Shown here: piece by piece, positions 51,220-61,068 of the stretch
Numbering within the stretch: the first letter of the stretch is position 1
How the letters are laid out: each line of letters opens with the position of its first letter
NCBI GenBank assembly: GCA_963521065.1
Contig: CAUQTI010000003.1
Coordinates: forward strand, 150,345-214,344
Length of the DNA: 64,000 bases
Source of the DNA: IOR16 sp963521065
GTDB lineage: Bacteria > Bacillota > Clostridia > Peptostreptococcales > Anaerovoracaceae
Direction of reading: 5' to 3'
The notes under the pieces: generated by a model
What the model was told of the DNA's origin: nothing
Seen by the model: only the letters and a program-made list of their open reading frames with translations
Databases searched by the model: none
Made by a program: the position numbers and the translations under genes

Positions 51220-52632
51220 CTATTTTAATAGAAATCGCAGAACTCCCAGCTTTCCTTCATAAGGAGGATAGCGCAGCGGCAAGTCAATTCTCCCCTTTTT
51301 TAAAATACTCTTTTGATGAGAAAAGGTTTTAAAGCCGCTCTCCCCATGATACGATCCCATTCCACTTTGACCAACTCCTCCAAATCCCAAATGTGGATTT
51401 GCCAAATGCATGATTGTATCATTGATGCATCCGCCTCCGAAGGATATATTTCGCAAAACCTTCTTTTCATTTTTTAAACTGTTTGAAAAAAAGTATAAAG
51501 CCAGCGGCTTTTCCCTTTGCTTTACAAAATCCACTGCTTCTTCCAGTTTCTCGTAGGTAAGTACGGGAAGAAGCGGTCCAAAAATTTCTTCTTTCATGGC
51601 TGCACTGTCTTCGCTGATCCCCGTCAGAATCGTCGGCTCAATCTTACGGTTTTCAGAGGTATACCCGCCCCCATGCCTGATTTTATCCGCTTCAATCAAT
51701 GCACAAAGACGGTAAAAGTGCTTTTCATTGATAATCTGCGGCAAATCCTTGCTTTCTAAAGGGTTTTCCCCGTAAAATGCCTTAATATAACAAATCATCC
51801 TTTCAATCAAGCGCTCCGCAATTCTTTCATCAGCCAGCACATAATCAGGAGCCACACAGGTCTGCCCCGCATTTAAGAACTTGCCCCATACAATCCGCCG
51901 CGCCGCGAGCTCAATATTTGCAGTAGAATCTACGATACAAGGGCTCTTCCCTCCCAGTTCTAACGTGACCGGAGTCAGATGTTTTGCTGCCGCCTCCATA
52001 ACCTGTCTGCCCACGGATGGACTTCCGGTAAAAAAGATGTGATCAAAACGCAAAGTTAATAGCTCTTGGCTGATTTTTGTTTCTCCGTTTATAACAGCTA
52101 TATACTCTGGCTCAAAAGAATCTGAAATGAGTTCTTCAATTATTTTCGCGGTATGTGGCGCAGAATGCGAAGGCCTTAAAACTGCACAGTTTCCTGCGGA
52201 AATACAGGCAATCAGCGGGCTCAAAGCCAGCTGTAAGGGATAATTCCACGGAGATAAAATCAGCGCCACCCCTAAAGGCTCCTGATAGACACTGCTTTTC
52301 GCCGGAAAGTGAACGACTGGTGTTTTCACAGTTTTTCTCTTTGCCCACTTTCTTAAGTTTGCTAATGCAAACGTCAGCTCAGAAAATACCATCCCAAGCT
52401 CAGTTTCATAGCTTTCAAATGTCGACTTTCCTAAGTCCAGCCGCAGTGCCTCTAACAACCTCGGCTCAAATGTACGCAATGCCTGCTTTAAGATAAGCAG
52501 CTGCTTTCGCCGAAATTCCAGCGGCAAGGTATTCCCTTTCATAAAATATTCATGCTGTCTTTCAACCAAAGCTTCTCTTTTCGCTTTGTCCATGATTTCC
52601 AGAGTTTCTCTTATATCTTTTTCCTCTGCCAT
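51220..52632 (-). CDS. Aldehyde dehydrogenase, class 3-like
   Basis: A 470-residue NAD(P)-dependent aldehyde dehydrogenase. SPWNYPLQLALSPLI, the glutamate in TLELGGKSPCIV, and the catalytic cysteine in NAGQTCVAPDY are all present. Length and the C-terminal hydrophobic tail resemble class 3 enzymes, which act on fatty or aromatic aldehydes. Its ATG overlaps the mutY stop codon by one base, making it the last gene of the five-gene operon. Substrate unknown. Confidence 0.9.
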   Translation of the reverse strand: MAEEKDIRETLEIMDKAKREALVERQHEYFMKGNTLPLEFRRKQLLILKQALRTFEPRLLEALRLDLGKSTFESYETELGMVFSELTFALANLRKWAKRKTVKTPVVHFPAKSSVYQEPLGVALILSPWNYPLQLALSPLIACISAGNCAVLRPSHSAPHTAKIIEELISDSFEPEYIAVINGETKISQELLTLRFDHIFFTGSPSVGRQVMEAAAKHLTPVTLELGGKSPCIVDSTANIELAARRIVWGKFLNAGQTCVAPDYVLADERIAERLIERMICYIKAFYGENPLESKDLPQIINEKHFYRLCALIEADKIRHGGGYTSENRKIEPTILTGISEDSAAMKEEIFGPLLPVLTYEKLEEAVDFVKQREKPLALYFFSNSLKNEKKVLRNISFGGGCINDTIMHLANPHLGFGGVGQSGMGSYHGESGFKTFSHQKSILKKGRIDLPLRYPPYEGKLGVLRFLLK

Positions 52633-53813
52633 TACTCTCCTCCTTCTTCCCCTTTTGGAAGGACACCCGCATACGGCTTAAACGCAGACGGCAAGGCGAT
52701 TTCTTCTCTCAACGCTTCCCCTCCAATCCAAAGTAAGCCTTCCAGATTTCTTTCACATGTGACGGGCTCAGAAGTATCTTCCGAGCAAAGAAATCCACAT
52801 GATTCTTGTGATTTTTCCGGTAACCTTTCTAGTTCAATCTCATATCCCTTCATGTGCCATTCCACATGAGAGAAAATATGTTTCGCTTCCTCTAAGGCAC
52901 TAATAGCAGTGTATGCAAATCCTTGCCGGCTTAGACAATGCATCACCTCTTTTTTGTTCAAATGTCCCGGCAGCCCCGGAAGCTCAAACAAATCTGCTAA
53001 AAGCCCTGTCTTTGGCCGTTTTCTTAGCCCCACAGTGTTTTTAAATTTCATAACCAAAATAGTTTTCTGTTCAATCTTACGCATTTTTTTTGGTTTTTTT
53101 ACCGGAAGTGACAGAAACGAACCCTTTTTAAAGCTGATGCAAAAACTTTGAACGGGACAATCTGCACACTTCGGTGCGCCGTTTGGTATGCAGATTAAAG
53201 CCCCCAGCTCCATCAATGCCTGATTGAAATCACCCGGTCTCTCTTTCGGTAATATGTCCTGTATTTGTCCCTCTATATTCTTTTTAACAGCAGTCGTAGT
53301 GATATCGCCATAGTTCTCCGTCATTCTGGCCAAAACCCGCAAAACATTTCCATCTACCGCAGGTACCGCCTCTCCAAATGCAATCGAGGCAATTGCTCCT
53401 GCGGTATAAGGTCCAATTCCCGGCAATTCCAATAATCCCGCATAAGAAGATGGCATATTCCCCGAAAACTTTTCCATCACGATTCCTGCTGCTTTTTTCA
53501 AATTTCTCACTCTGTTATAATAGCCCAGCCCTTCCCAAAGCTTCATTAACTGTGTATCATCAACATTCGCCAGTGCCTCAATACTCGGAAGTGCCTCCGT
53601 GAAGCGTCTAAAGTATTCTTTTCCGGCCTCGACTCTCGTCTGCTGCAGCATAATTTCCGATACCCATACACGGTAGGGCGTTACGTCCTCACGCCAAGGC
53701 AAAATGCGATGGTTTTCATCATACCAGCGCAACAGAGGGGCCACCATATCTCTCATACCTTTTTCTTCGCAATTCTCTGATTTATGCACAAGTTCCTTTT
53801 TCTTTTCTGCCAT
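52632..53813 (-). CDS. mutY: A/G-specific adenine glycosylase
   Basis: A 393-residue MutY that removes adenine opposite 8-oxoguanine. The helix-hairpin-helix LPGIGPYTAGAIAS, the catalytic Glu in SEIMLQQT and Asp in VPAVDGNVLR, and the iron-sulfur cysteines CIPNGAPKCADCPVQSFC (spacing 6, 2, 5) are intact, followed by a NUDIX-like C-terminal domain. ATG 53813 after AGGAGATGG is chosen over 53846. It lies eight bases after the flavoprotein gene and overlaps the aldehyde dehydrogenase gene. Confidence 0.94.
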   Translation of the reverse strand: MAEKKKELVHKSENCEEKGMRDMVAPLLRWYDENHRILPWREDVTPYRVWVSEIMLQQTRVEAGKEYFRRFTEALPSIEALANVDDTQLMKLWEGLGYYNRVRNLKKAAGIVMEKFSGNMPSSYAGLLELPGIGPYTAGAIASIAFGEAVPAVDGNVLRVLARMTENYGDITTTAVKKNIEGQIQDILPKERPGDFNQALMELGALICIPNGAPKCADCPVQSFCISFKKGSFLSLPVKKPKKMRKIEQKTILVMKFKNTVGLRKRPKTGLLADLFELPGLPGHLNKKEVMHCLSRQGFAYTAISALEEAKHIFSHVEWHMKGYEIELERLPEKSQESCGFLCSEDTSEPVTCERNLEGLLWIGGEALREEIALPSAFKPYAGVLPKGEEGGE

Positions 53814-53821
53814 TCCATCTC

Positions 53822-54922
53822 CTACTCTTTTTTTCCGCACAGACATTCTTCCATATGATGCGCAAAGATTTGCGATCGTCCGGAAATCCCGTTTATCTGC
53901 AAGATACTCCCGGGGTCATTTGCCGTTTCAAGCATACAGAATTTTTCCGGAAGCGCAAAGCTCTTATTCATATTTAATGCTCCTATCAACTGCTGTGCAA
54001 CAATATCTCCCCCGCTGTATCCTGAAACAATGACGGCAAACAGCTTTTTTTCATAGAAACGCTGTTTCCGAAAAAGGGCGGTTAAGCGATTGATGGTCGC
54101 TGAAATATTGGCACTGACCGCATCATTATAATTTGGACAAAGTACAACGACTGCATCACATTCCAAGACAGCCGGATAGACCTGCTCAACAACCACACCT
54201 CCATAATAACAATTGCTGTGGGCACTGTAATGCATACACATCGTGTACGGACAGCCTGCACAATCCTGGATGGCTCCGTTTCGCAGAGAAATCTCTTGCA
54301 CCGTACATTCCGAAAGTGACTCTTTTATCAAATTCCAAAGTGTCATTGTATTTGAGGTTTTATGGTTACTTGCATGAAGCACCAGCAGGTTTGGTTTTTT
54401 CATCGGATTTTTTTTATAATCTATAATCTGCCGAACTAAAGCCCTGCTGGCTTCAAGATATGCAGAAAAACAATCGGTATTTAAATTTTTTGCCTGTACT
54501 TTAAAATTAAACAATACCCTCGTGCCTTCTACCAAAGGTCTTCCGGGAAAAGCGCACCCGGCTTGATTTGCCGCAAAAACCAATTCTCTTGCCACAGATT
54601 TTGTATATAGCTCACTATTTCCGTCCAGAATCAGTCCTCCCACACAGCCTTCCAGCAAATTCAAATTTAACCGCATCTCTTTCAGATATTGATAGTACTC
54701 TAAATTAATTCCGGATTCTCCTAAATTTACTGCGAACAGCAAGCGCTTTCCTCTCAGGTTTTTAAACGCCTCTACATTCGTAATTTCTCTATGTGAAATT
54801 CCTGCGAGTGCAAACTCTAAAACTTGATCTAATCGCTTTGTTTTACTTGGTTCTGCGCAGACTGGTCGAATAACATAAAGCAGTTCTTCTTCCTTGTCAT
54901 TCGCTCTTTCTGTTTTCATCAT
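53822..54922 (-). CDS. Two-part protein with C-terminal flavodoxin/FMN-reductase domain
   Basis: A 366-residue protein. The C-terminal half (about 177-360) is an NADPH-dependent FMN reductase-like flavodoxin fold: LLVLHASNHKTSNTM, a CAGCPYTMC cluster with Cys at 221, 224, 229 and 238, and VVVLCPNYNDAVSANI. The Cys cluster could hold an iron-sulfur centre as in iron-sulfur flavoproteins. The N-terminal half (about 10-170) has alternating strands and helices with GLILDGNSELYTKSVAREL and is unrecognised. Its start overlaps the stop of the LDH-like gene (ATGATG), so translation is coupled. Electron partner unknown. Confidence 0.75.
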   Translation of the reverse strand: MMKTERANDKEEELLYVIRPVCAEPSKTKRLDQVLEFALAGISHREITNVEAFKNLRGKRLLFAVNLGESGINLEYYQYLKEMRLNLNLLEGCVGGLILDGNSELYTKSVARELVFAANQAGCAFPGRPLVEGTRVLFNFKVQAKNLNTDCFSAYLEASRALVRQIIDYKKNPMKKPNLLVLHASNHKTSNTMTLWNLIKESLSECTVQEISLRNGAIQDCAGCPYTMCMHYSAHSNCYYGGVVVEQVYPAVLECDAVVVLCPNYNDAVSANISATINRLTALFRKQRFYEKKLFAVIVSGYSGGDIVAQQLIGALNMNKSFALPEKFCMLETANDPGSILQINGISGRSQIFAHHMEECLCGKKE

Positions 54923-56163
54923 CTTATCTGCTCCAATCCTCGAGAAGCTTTTTCTAAACGCGCGTATAAACTCTGGGGCAACGGTAAGGATTCTATTTCA
55001 AGCCCCAAAGCACCTGTTCTGTTTTTGCTGCCCATAAAGACTCCCCCTAAAAAATTAGAGCTGTAATGCCATTCTCCTCTTAATGTCAACAAAATAGAGA
55101 TTGCCGCAGAAGATAAGGCAGGCGCAATATACGGCTTAAAGCCTTCCTCTCTCATCTTTAAATTTGCTTCAACAGCAAGCTTCGTCAGCGTTTCGGAAAG
55201 TCCGTCATCATAGTTTTCAATGCTGTTTGCAATCACGAGATCTTTTCCATGCGGTCCAAAAGCGCGCCCTTCGGCAAGGAATTGTGCATACCTGCTGTCT
55301 TGTTTTGCATAATACGCGGCACGGCTGTTCATGACACCAAGCCCGTAGCCTTGAATCTGCTCCGCTCTGAGTCCTTTCCCATCGAAAACGCCGTCTTCCC
55401 CTTCATTAGAAACAAGAAACACCTCTCGGCATAATGGATCCACTGGATCTGACACTACGGCAAACAATCCTCGAAACGCATTTCTTCGTGCCATTTTTGC
55501 ATATTTTCCGATAATCTCACGATTCGCCTGAAACTGTGCCATCCTCACATCTGTTTCTTTTGAATCCACAGGCGGAATCCCCTTTGATGCGCAAAAAATA
55601 AACACGTCGCACTCAAAGAGTTCCTCTTCTTCGCGTATCCTGACCTCCGGAAGTTTCTCATACTGCCAGGGGTATGCTGTCTGGTTCATTTCATATTCCC
55701 ATCTTCTGCATACGGATGGATTGATATCCCATATTCCAATCTCCCTGATAGCATCACTGCCTAAAAGTTTTAATCCAGTCAGAACCGCTCCACCCACATC
55801 GCCTAACGCTAATATACTTACTTTCTGTTTTTTCAACGGTTTTTCTGCCGCATCTGCTATTTCCCGCGCAATTTCTTCTCGCCAGCATTCCTCATTTTGA
55901 TAAGATAAGTTGACAAATCCCAACAGGCCTTTCTCCATTTTTTCTTTTAATGTCAATCTCTGCAAATCATCTCTTTCCAAGCTTTCCAGCTTATTCATCG
56001 CATATCGACTATAAACGTCATCAAGCTTGTTTCTATTTAGCCAAGTGAGTCCTTCTGGTTCCCAGAGCATTGCTTCATGTGTAAGCGCAAAACGGCCTTT
56101 TGCTTTTTCTTTTCCCCTTTTGTCCGCAAAAAATCCATACTCTCCAACTTCAAAATATTTCAT
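54919..56163 (-). CDS. Lactate/malate dehydrogenase-like protein, divergent
   Basis: A 414-residue protein with an N-terminal extension of about 115 residues followed by an LDH/MDH-like fold. The dinucleotide loop is LALGDVGGAVL, where the first Gly of GxGxxG is Ala. IWDIN holds the acidic residue after strand two, VVSDPVDPL corresponds to the VSNPVD motif, and FGPHGKD corresponds to the catalytic-His GEHGD motif. A redox function is likely, but substrate and cofactor are unknown. It lies 42 bases after the giant multidomain gene and overlaps the flavoprotein gene. Confidence 0.72.
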   Translation of the reverse strand: MKYFEVGEYGFFADKRGKEKAKGRFALTHEAMLWEPEGLTWLNRNKLDDVYSRYAMNKLESLERDDLQRLTLKEKMEKGLLGFVNLSYQNEECWREEIAREIADAAEKPLKKQKVSILALGDVGGAVLTGLKLLGSDAIREIGIWDINPSVCRRWEYEMNQTAYPWQYEKLPEVRIREEEELFECDVFIFCASKGIPPVDSKETDVRMAQFQANREIIGKYAKMARRNAFRGLFAVVSDPVDPLCREVFLVSNEGEDGVFDGKGLRAEQIQGYGLGVMNSRAAYYAKQDSRYAQFLAEGRAFGPHGKDLVIANSIENYDDGLSETLTKLAVEANLKMREEGFKPYIAPALSSAAISILLTLRGEWHYSSNFLGGVFMGSKNRTGALGLEIESLPLPQSLYARLEKASRGLEQIR

Positions 56164-56205
56164 CTTTTTTCTTTCCCCTCTGCGAATTTCCGCTCCCGCA
56201 TTCTT

Positions 56206-59200
56206 TTATTCAATAAAGTTCTTTAGACGAATCAGCTTTTCAATATCATTGGATAGGTACACCGAGGCTCTCAGATGATAATCGTAACTCAAGCATCCGC
56301 CCTTGTCCGGACAACACGGAGAAACAATTACCTCACTCAAACGGTTCAGCGTCAATTTTCTTTCAAACTCATATTGGTATTCTTCCTCCAATACCTTCAT
56401 AATTTCTCTTGCATTTTCAAGGCACGTCATTGAAAATTCATAAACTGCATTTTTAGGTGCATCTCTCAAAAATCCCGGTGCAACGTATGGCAAAATCAGA
56501 TTCACAGAATTCAGAAGGCTCGCCTGCATCTTTTCTTCCCGCTCCACCATATCTCCTCCTAAAAACGGATAGATACTAGATTCCACAAACCAGGAATGCA
56601 TAGAAGGTAAAAAATATGCACTTTCTACTCTCCGGTTTTGAATGGACATCAAATCTTTTCCGCGTCCGGATAAAATCCCAACAACGAGGCGATCAATCTC
56701 CAGCTCTTCTTGCTTGAAAAGCGGATCAAGCTTCCGAATCCGATATCCCTTATGCAAAATATCATCCACTAAAATCACAGGGCGGTTAAAGGATTTTATG
56801 GTGCGGATTTGATTGATTAATGGTGAATAGTTGGGATACTCTGTAATATGAAACGTCTTTATTTGTGAATCAAAGGTTTTCTCTGTATGAAGTGATTTTG
56901 TGACTGTATTTGGTACGATTTTCCCTTTCAATATTTTTCCAAACGGAACACACATGTTTTTACCGAGCTTTCGCACCGGAAGCGGTTCGTTTGGTACCTC
57001 ATTCGCTTTCGTAATTAAATCCACTATTTTATTGTGCATGAAATCCGCATGAAAAGAAAGGACAAGGCTTCCCGGATACAGCGTTGTCAAAACTCTTTGA
57101 AGTCTTTCATGCGAACGATCGATTGCTTCCAAAACACGAAAATTATGCCGAAAAGGTTCTTTTATTGCCGTCTGCACATTTTTAAACAGCGTCAGCGGCA
57201 TTTTCATATCGACTACATAAATACTTCGCTCTGTATCATTTTCTTTCAAAGAACGAAATCCCTGTCTCTCTAAAATATCTTGATAATCTAGCAGGCTGTT
57301 TTCCTGTGCAGGGCTAAACACCGCATAGGTGAAATCCCGTTGCAGCGCGTATGCCAGTGTCTCTGTTAATAATATCTGAGCCAATTCCTTTGTAAAATGC
57401 TGTTTATCTTCATAAATACCAGAAATTAGAACAATTTTCCCCGATGTATTTTCTCTTATCGCATTTGCAACATTTGTACTTTTAAACTCTTCATATAATT
57501 CACTCGTTCCAATCTGTCGAAATGCAGCTGCGCCAAGCAACTTATTTTCCCAATCTCCATTTTTTAAGAGTAATATTTTCTGCTCGCTTTCTTTCAATGC
57601 ATCAAGAAAAAGCCTCCCACTTTCCTCCCGTACTGCATGGCGAATCTCAGAAAAAGCATTCGTATCAAGCCCTTCTAAAACGGAAGCTTTCAGGCTCTTT
57701 ATCTGTATCACCTCTTTATATTGAGGTTCCCTTAGATATAGGCTGTTTTCATAGATATAGTTCTGCGCCACAGGGTCAATTAAATTAGAGATATCTCGAT
57801 TTAAGTCAATGTTTTCACGAATTCGTGTCGAGCTGATATCCTCTAAATGCATCGGCAGCGTCAGTTGAATTACGCTCCCTAAAATTCTTCGTTTTGGAGA
57901 TTCTGCTTCCTGCACCGTATCATCTTCTATCTCGCTCTTTCGTAAAAATAAAATATGGTGAAAGGTCTGAATCGAATCAGTAACTGCTTTCAGCTTATAA
58001 GAAGAAGCATTTTCCACAACATCGCTTCCCGCTACCATATAGATTTCTTTTCCGCAAAACAGCTCCTTCAAATGACGCAAATCTTTCGGGTTTGAAATAT
58101 TAACAGGAATATCGTCAGGAAACAAATAAATATTTTCTTCATCTGCAACGGACATACTCATAATTTGTCTTCGTATCATACGTGGCTGTGTCTTCTTCGA
58201 CCATGAAAATTCATCCAAAGCGAGGTATACGATAAAGCCCATGTTCCGTATTTCTTTTGCAATTCCCTTATGTCCTAAGGAAAATGGATCAAAAGTCCCC
58301 GGAAAAAATGCCACCTTATACGGCTCTCTAATGGCGAAACCTTCATAATAAAAGAGATAATCGTTTATGAAGCGATAGATATGGTTTAGAGAAGCTGCAT
58401 TATTAAAAAACACCAGCTCCGTATTTTCTTTCCCATCAATCAAGGTCGTCAATTTTTTATAAAGAACCTGAAACATTTCCTTCTTTTCTTTTAAGGACAG
58501 AAATTCACTCCCAAATAAGTATTGCCCGATTACAAGAAACGCTTCCTGACTGACAGAGCGTCTATAATTTGCTAATCCACTTAAAAGCATTCCTAAGAAT
58601 TGCTTTTTGCGCTCTTCGAAAATGCCCTTCTCTTCTGTGAATCTTGTACGGTAGCTATTGTACTTTTGTAAAATAATTCCTACGGTGTCCAGTGTCACGC
58701 AGACAATGCGCTCATTTGTACTGATCAAAAGAGGTTTTAAATCGCGTACAAATTCATCCAGTTCTTTAGGATGAAGATACAATGCAAATTCGCCCAGATA
58801 CTGCGGGATGTATTTCGAAAATTGATATTCTCCAATTTCGAGGCCCTTTGTCAGCTCAATCGCGACTTCATTGCGCTGATCTCGCGTTAAAAGCGGTGCA
58901 ATCTTTAAAAGCGCTTCTCCCGCACTGTGTCGAACAGTGACACGTTCACTCACCTTAATCAGGTTCGACAAATGAGTTGCCACATGCAAGACAGAGGTCC
59001 CTTTATCCATTGCAACACGATTCAGCAGCAGCTCTAGATTCACTGCTTTTTTTATCCAAGGGGTTGCCGCCTTCAAGTTTTCTAAAAAAATGTCAGAAAC
59101 AACCTCTGCATCCTCATAAATCAAAACTCTGTCAAACGGCCAGACGGAACGATCCAGCTCCCAGTTTTTTATTATCTTCTCTGCTAAGAATTGAAGCGTT

Positions 59201-61068
59201 ACCGACTCTTCTTTCGGCAGCCGCTCTAGAATAGAGGTAACATATTCTCTGTCTTTTTCGGTCCTTTTCACCGTTTCAGTTACATATTTCAAAAAACGCA
59301 GTATTCCCACATGCAGCTCAGTGGAGCTTCTCTTCGAAAGCTCATAAACAAATTTTAACAGGCAGGCCCGCTCTGTTTCAGAAAGTATAAAAACCGGCAA
59401 AAGCAGCATGCAGTCCACCAATATAAACGCAGTGGAATCTTCCCTTTCCCAATCTTCATAATACGTTAGAAACCTCGTCAGATATTCAATTTCTTCTCCT
59501 CTTCGGCATCGCATGAGAACTGATTCTACAACCAGCTTTAATGCATATCCAATCCAGCGTTTATGCTGTTCTGTCACCTTGTGATCCGGCAATATAATCT
59601 TTTCTAAGTAATATTCCCAAAGCTGAAATGCTGTGTACTCATTTGCATGGTAGGCTGCGTCCTCCGGCAGCTCTTTTCTATATTCTTCATCAAAGTGAAC
59701 AATGATATTCCCCATCAAATCCGCAGCCTGACGCCGAATATCCCCTTCCCGGTGCATGAGCAGTTCATAGAGAAAATGCAGGGTTATCATCTTCTGCTTC
59801 TGTGTCATGTAAGTGAAATATTCTTCAAATATATTCAGATAGGCTCTGCTGTTTTTCCAGTTCTTTTCACTTCTTGCCGACTCAACAATACTTGCAAAGG
59901 AGGCTTCACTGCTCAACCGATTCATCAGGTGAACATTGTGGTCAATTGCCATATACTTTAAATTCTGAATCGTCTCCTCCAAGTCCATCAATGCCGCGTC
60001 TTTTTTCTCCGTGTATTTTAACAGGCTGCCTTCTTCCATCTCTGTATTCACACCGAAACTCTGCATATAGCTTTGAAAATCCACCAGCTTGGCATAGACA
60101 TGGCGATAACGGTCTTTCTTCGCATTATCCACATTGTCCAGCTTATTTAATATGACATCAAAAGAATCTGCAAGCGTGTAAAATGTAATTTGTTCTTTTC
60201 CTTTGTATCTTCCGCTGCTCTTTACTCGAAAATCTGCATAGATTAAAACAAGGGATTCAACCGGTAAATTTTCAAGCTCCAAATCCCAGGTGGAATGATT
60301 CGTCGCAATATGGCCGATTGCAGGCATTTCATATTGCTTAAACCACTGGTCCGTATAATAGTAGTGCAGATAAGGCATTCGCTTTACTTCCGTATTCTTA
60401 CAACCATACTTTCCTATATCGTGTCCCGCGGCAGCTCCTGAAACCAACGCTAAATCAATCGGCACTCCAGCCTGCTTCATCTGCCTTGCAACATGCATAG
60501 AAACCGCATGCACACCTGCAATATGTCCTAAGGAATCAAAATCGGTTTCTTCTTTTCCTATGCGCATCATTTCGTATACATATTGATTTTTCCAGTGCTT
60601 CTTAAATCTGCGGTATTCCTCAGAATGTTGGCTTTCTAACGTTTCTTCTTCACTTAAAAAAATAAAATCCTTCAGCGGATCAAACTCGCGGCTTTGCCGG
60701 TCACATGCAATAAAAATGCGAAGAATCTCTAAATAGGCGAAAGCCACTGCGTTATAGCCTTCCTTTTCGTCTAGTGTAATGCTCTCCGAAAATAATCCTT
60801 TTCTCAGATATAAATAAATGTATGAAAACCATCCCGATTCAGGGGTTTCTACACAAAATTCCTGCAAGCAAGGTAAAAAAGTCTCCAATAGATTCCGGCA
60901 GGAAAAATAATTTGCTTCCGTTGCGCTTTTCAGTGCCAGCTTCCATTTTTCTTTTTTTAGAAGGTTTAGGACCGTTTTTTTCGTAAGCCTTGTTTTCCTT
61001 AAAAAATCACGTTGCGTCAGATGCTCTGTCAATATTTTTTGGATTTCCATCGTCTTTTTTTTCTGCAT
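56206..61068 (-). CDS. 1620-residue multidomain protein: HD, helical repeats, nucleotidyltransferase, GNAT-like, PRTase-like
   Basis: An exceptionally large soluble protein. An HD domain includes H187, H216-D217 (GHDIGKYG), H252, H258 and D279. A long helical, HEAT-like region follows (about 380-880). A NadD-like nucleotidyltransferase spans about 915-1110, with FPGTFDPFSLGHKG (922-935) and SSTRIREN (1079-1086). A GNAT-like region covers about 1120-1290, and a PRTase-like region has the PRPP motif VILVDDILHKG (1431-1441). The C-terminus has a CCPDKGGC cluster. The first His of the HxGH motif is Ser. Start follows AAGGAG. Domain calls are by motif; the combined function is unknown. Confidence 0.82.
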   Translation of the reverse strand: MQKKKTMEIQKILTEHLTQRDFLRKTRLTKKTVLNLLKKEKWKLALKSATEANYFSCRNLLETFLPCLQEFCVETPESGWFSYIYLYLRKGLFSESITLDEKEGYNAVAFAYLEILRIFIACDRQSREFDPLKDFIFLSEEETLESQHSEEYRRFKKHWKNQYVYEMMRIGKEETDFDSLGHIAGVHAVSMHVARQMKQAGVPIDLALVSGAAAGHDIGKYGCKNTEVKRMPYLHYYYTDQWFKQYEMPAIGHIATNHSTWDLELENLPVESLVLIYADFRVKSSGRYKGKEQITFYTLADSFDVILNKLDNVDNAKKDRYRHVYAKLVDFQSYMQSFGVNTEMEEGSLLKYTEKKDAALMDLEETIQNLKYMAIDHNVHLMNRLSSEASFASIVESARSEKNWKNSRAYLNIFEEYFTYMTQKQKMITLHFLYELLMHREGDIRRQAADLMGNIIVHFDEEYRKELPEDAAYHANEYTAFQLWEYYLEKIILPDHKVTEQHKRWIGYALKLVVESVLMRCRRGEEIEYLTRFLTYYEDWEREDSTAFILVDCMLLLPVFILSETERACLLKFVYELSKRSSTELHVGILRFLKYVTETVKRTEKDREYVTSILERLPKEESVTLQFLAEKIIKNWELDRSVWPFDRVLIYEDAEVVSDIFLENLKAATPWIKKAVNLELLLNRVAMDKGTSVLHVATHLSNLIKVSERVTVRHSAGEALLKIAPLLTRDQRNEVAIELTKGLEIGEYQFSKYIPQYLGEFALYLHPKELDEFVRDLKPLLISTNERIVCVTLDTVGIILQKYNSYRTRFTEEKGIFEERKKQFLGMLLSGLANYRRSVSQEAFLVIGQYLFGSEFLSLKEKKEMFQVLYKKLTTLIDGKENTELVFFNNAASLNHIYRFINDYLFYYEGFAIREPYKVAFFPGTFDPFSLGHKGIAKEIRNMGFIVYLALDEFSWSKKTQPRMIRRQIMSMSVADEENIYLFPDDIPVNISNPKDLRHLKELFCGKEIYMVAGSDVVENASSYKLKAVTDSIQTFHHILFLRKSEIEDDTVQEAESPKRRILGSVIQLTLPMHLEDISSTRIRENIDLNRDISNLIDPVAQNYIYENSLYLREPQYKEVIQIKSLKASVLEGLDTNAFSEIRHAVREESGRLFLDALKESEQKILLLKNGDWENKLLGAAAFRQIGTSELYEEFKSTNVANAIRENTSGKIVLISGIYEDKQHFTKELAQILLTETLAYALQRDFTYAVFSPAQENSLLDYQDILERQGFRSLKENDTERSIYVVDMKMPLTLFKNVQTAIKEPFRHNFRVLEAIDRSHERLQRVLTTLYPGSLVLSFHADFMHNKIVDLITKANEVPNEPLPVRKLGKNMCVPFGKILKGKIVPNTVTKSLHTEKTFDSQIKTFHITEYPNYSPLINQIRTIKSFNRPVILVDDILHKGYRIRKLDPLFKQEELEIDRLVVGILSGRGKDLMSIQNRRVESAYFLPSMHSWFVESSIYPFLGGDMVEREEKMQASLLNSVNLILPYVAPGFLRDAPKNAVYEFSMTCLENAREIMKVLEEEYQYEFERKLTLNRLSEVIVSPCCPDKGGCLSYDYHLRASVYLSNDIEKLIRLKNFIE

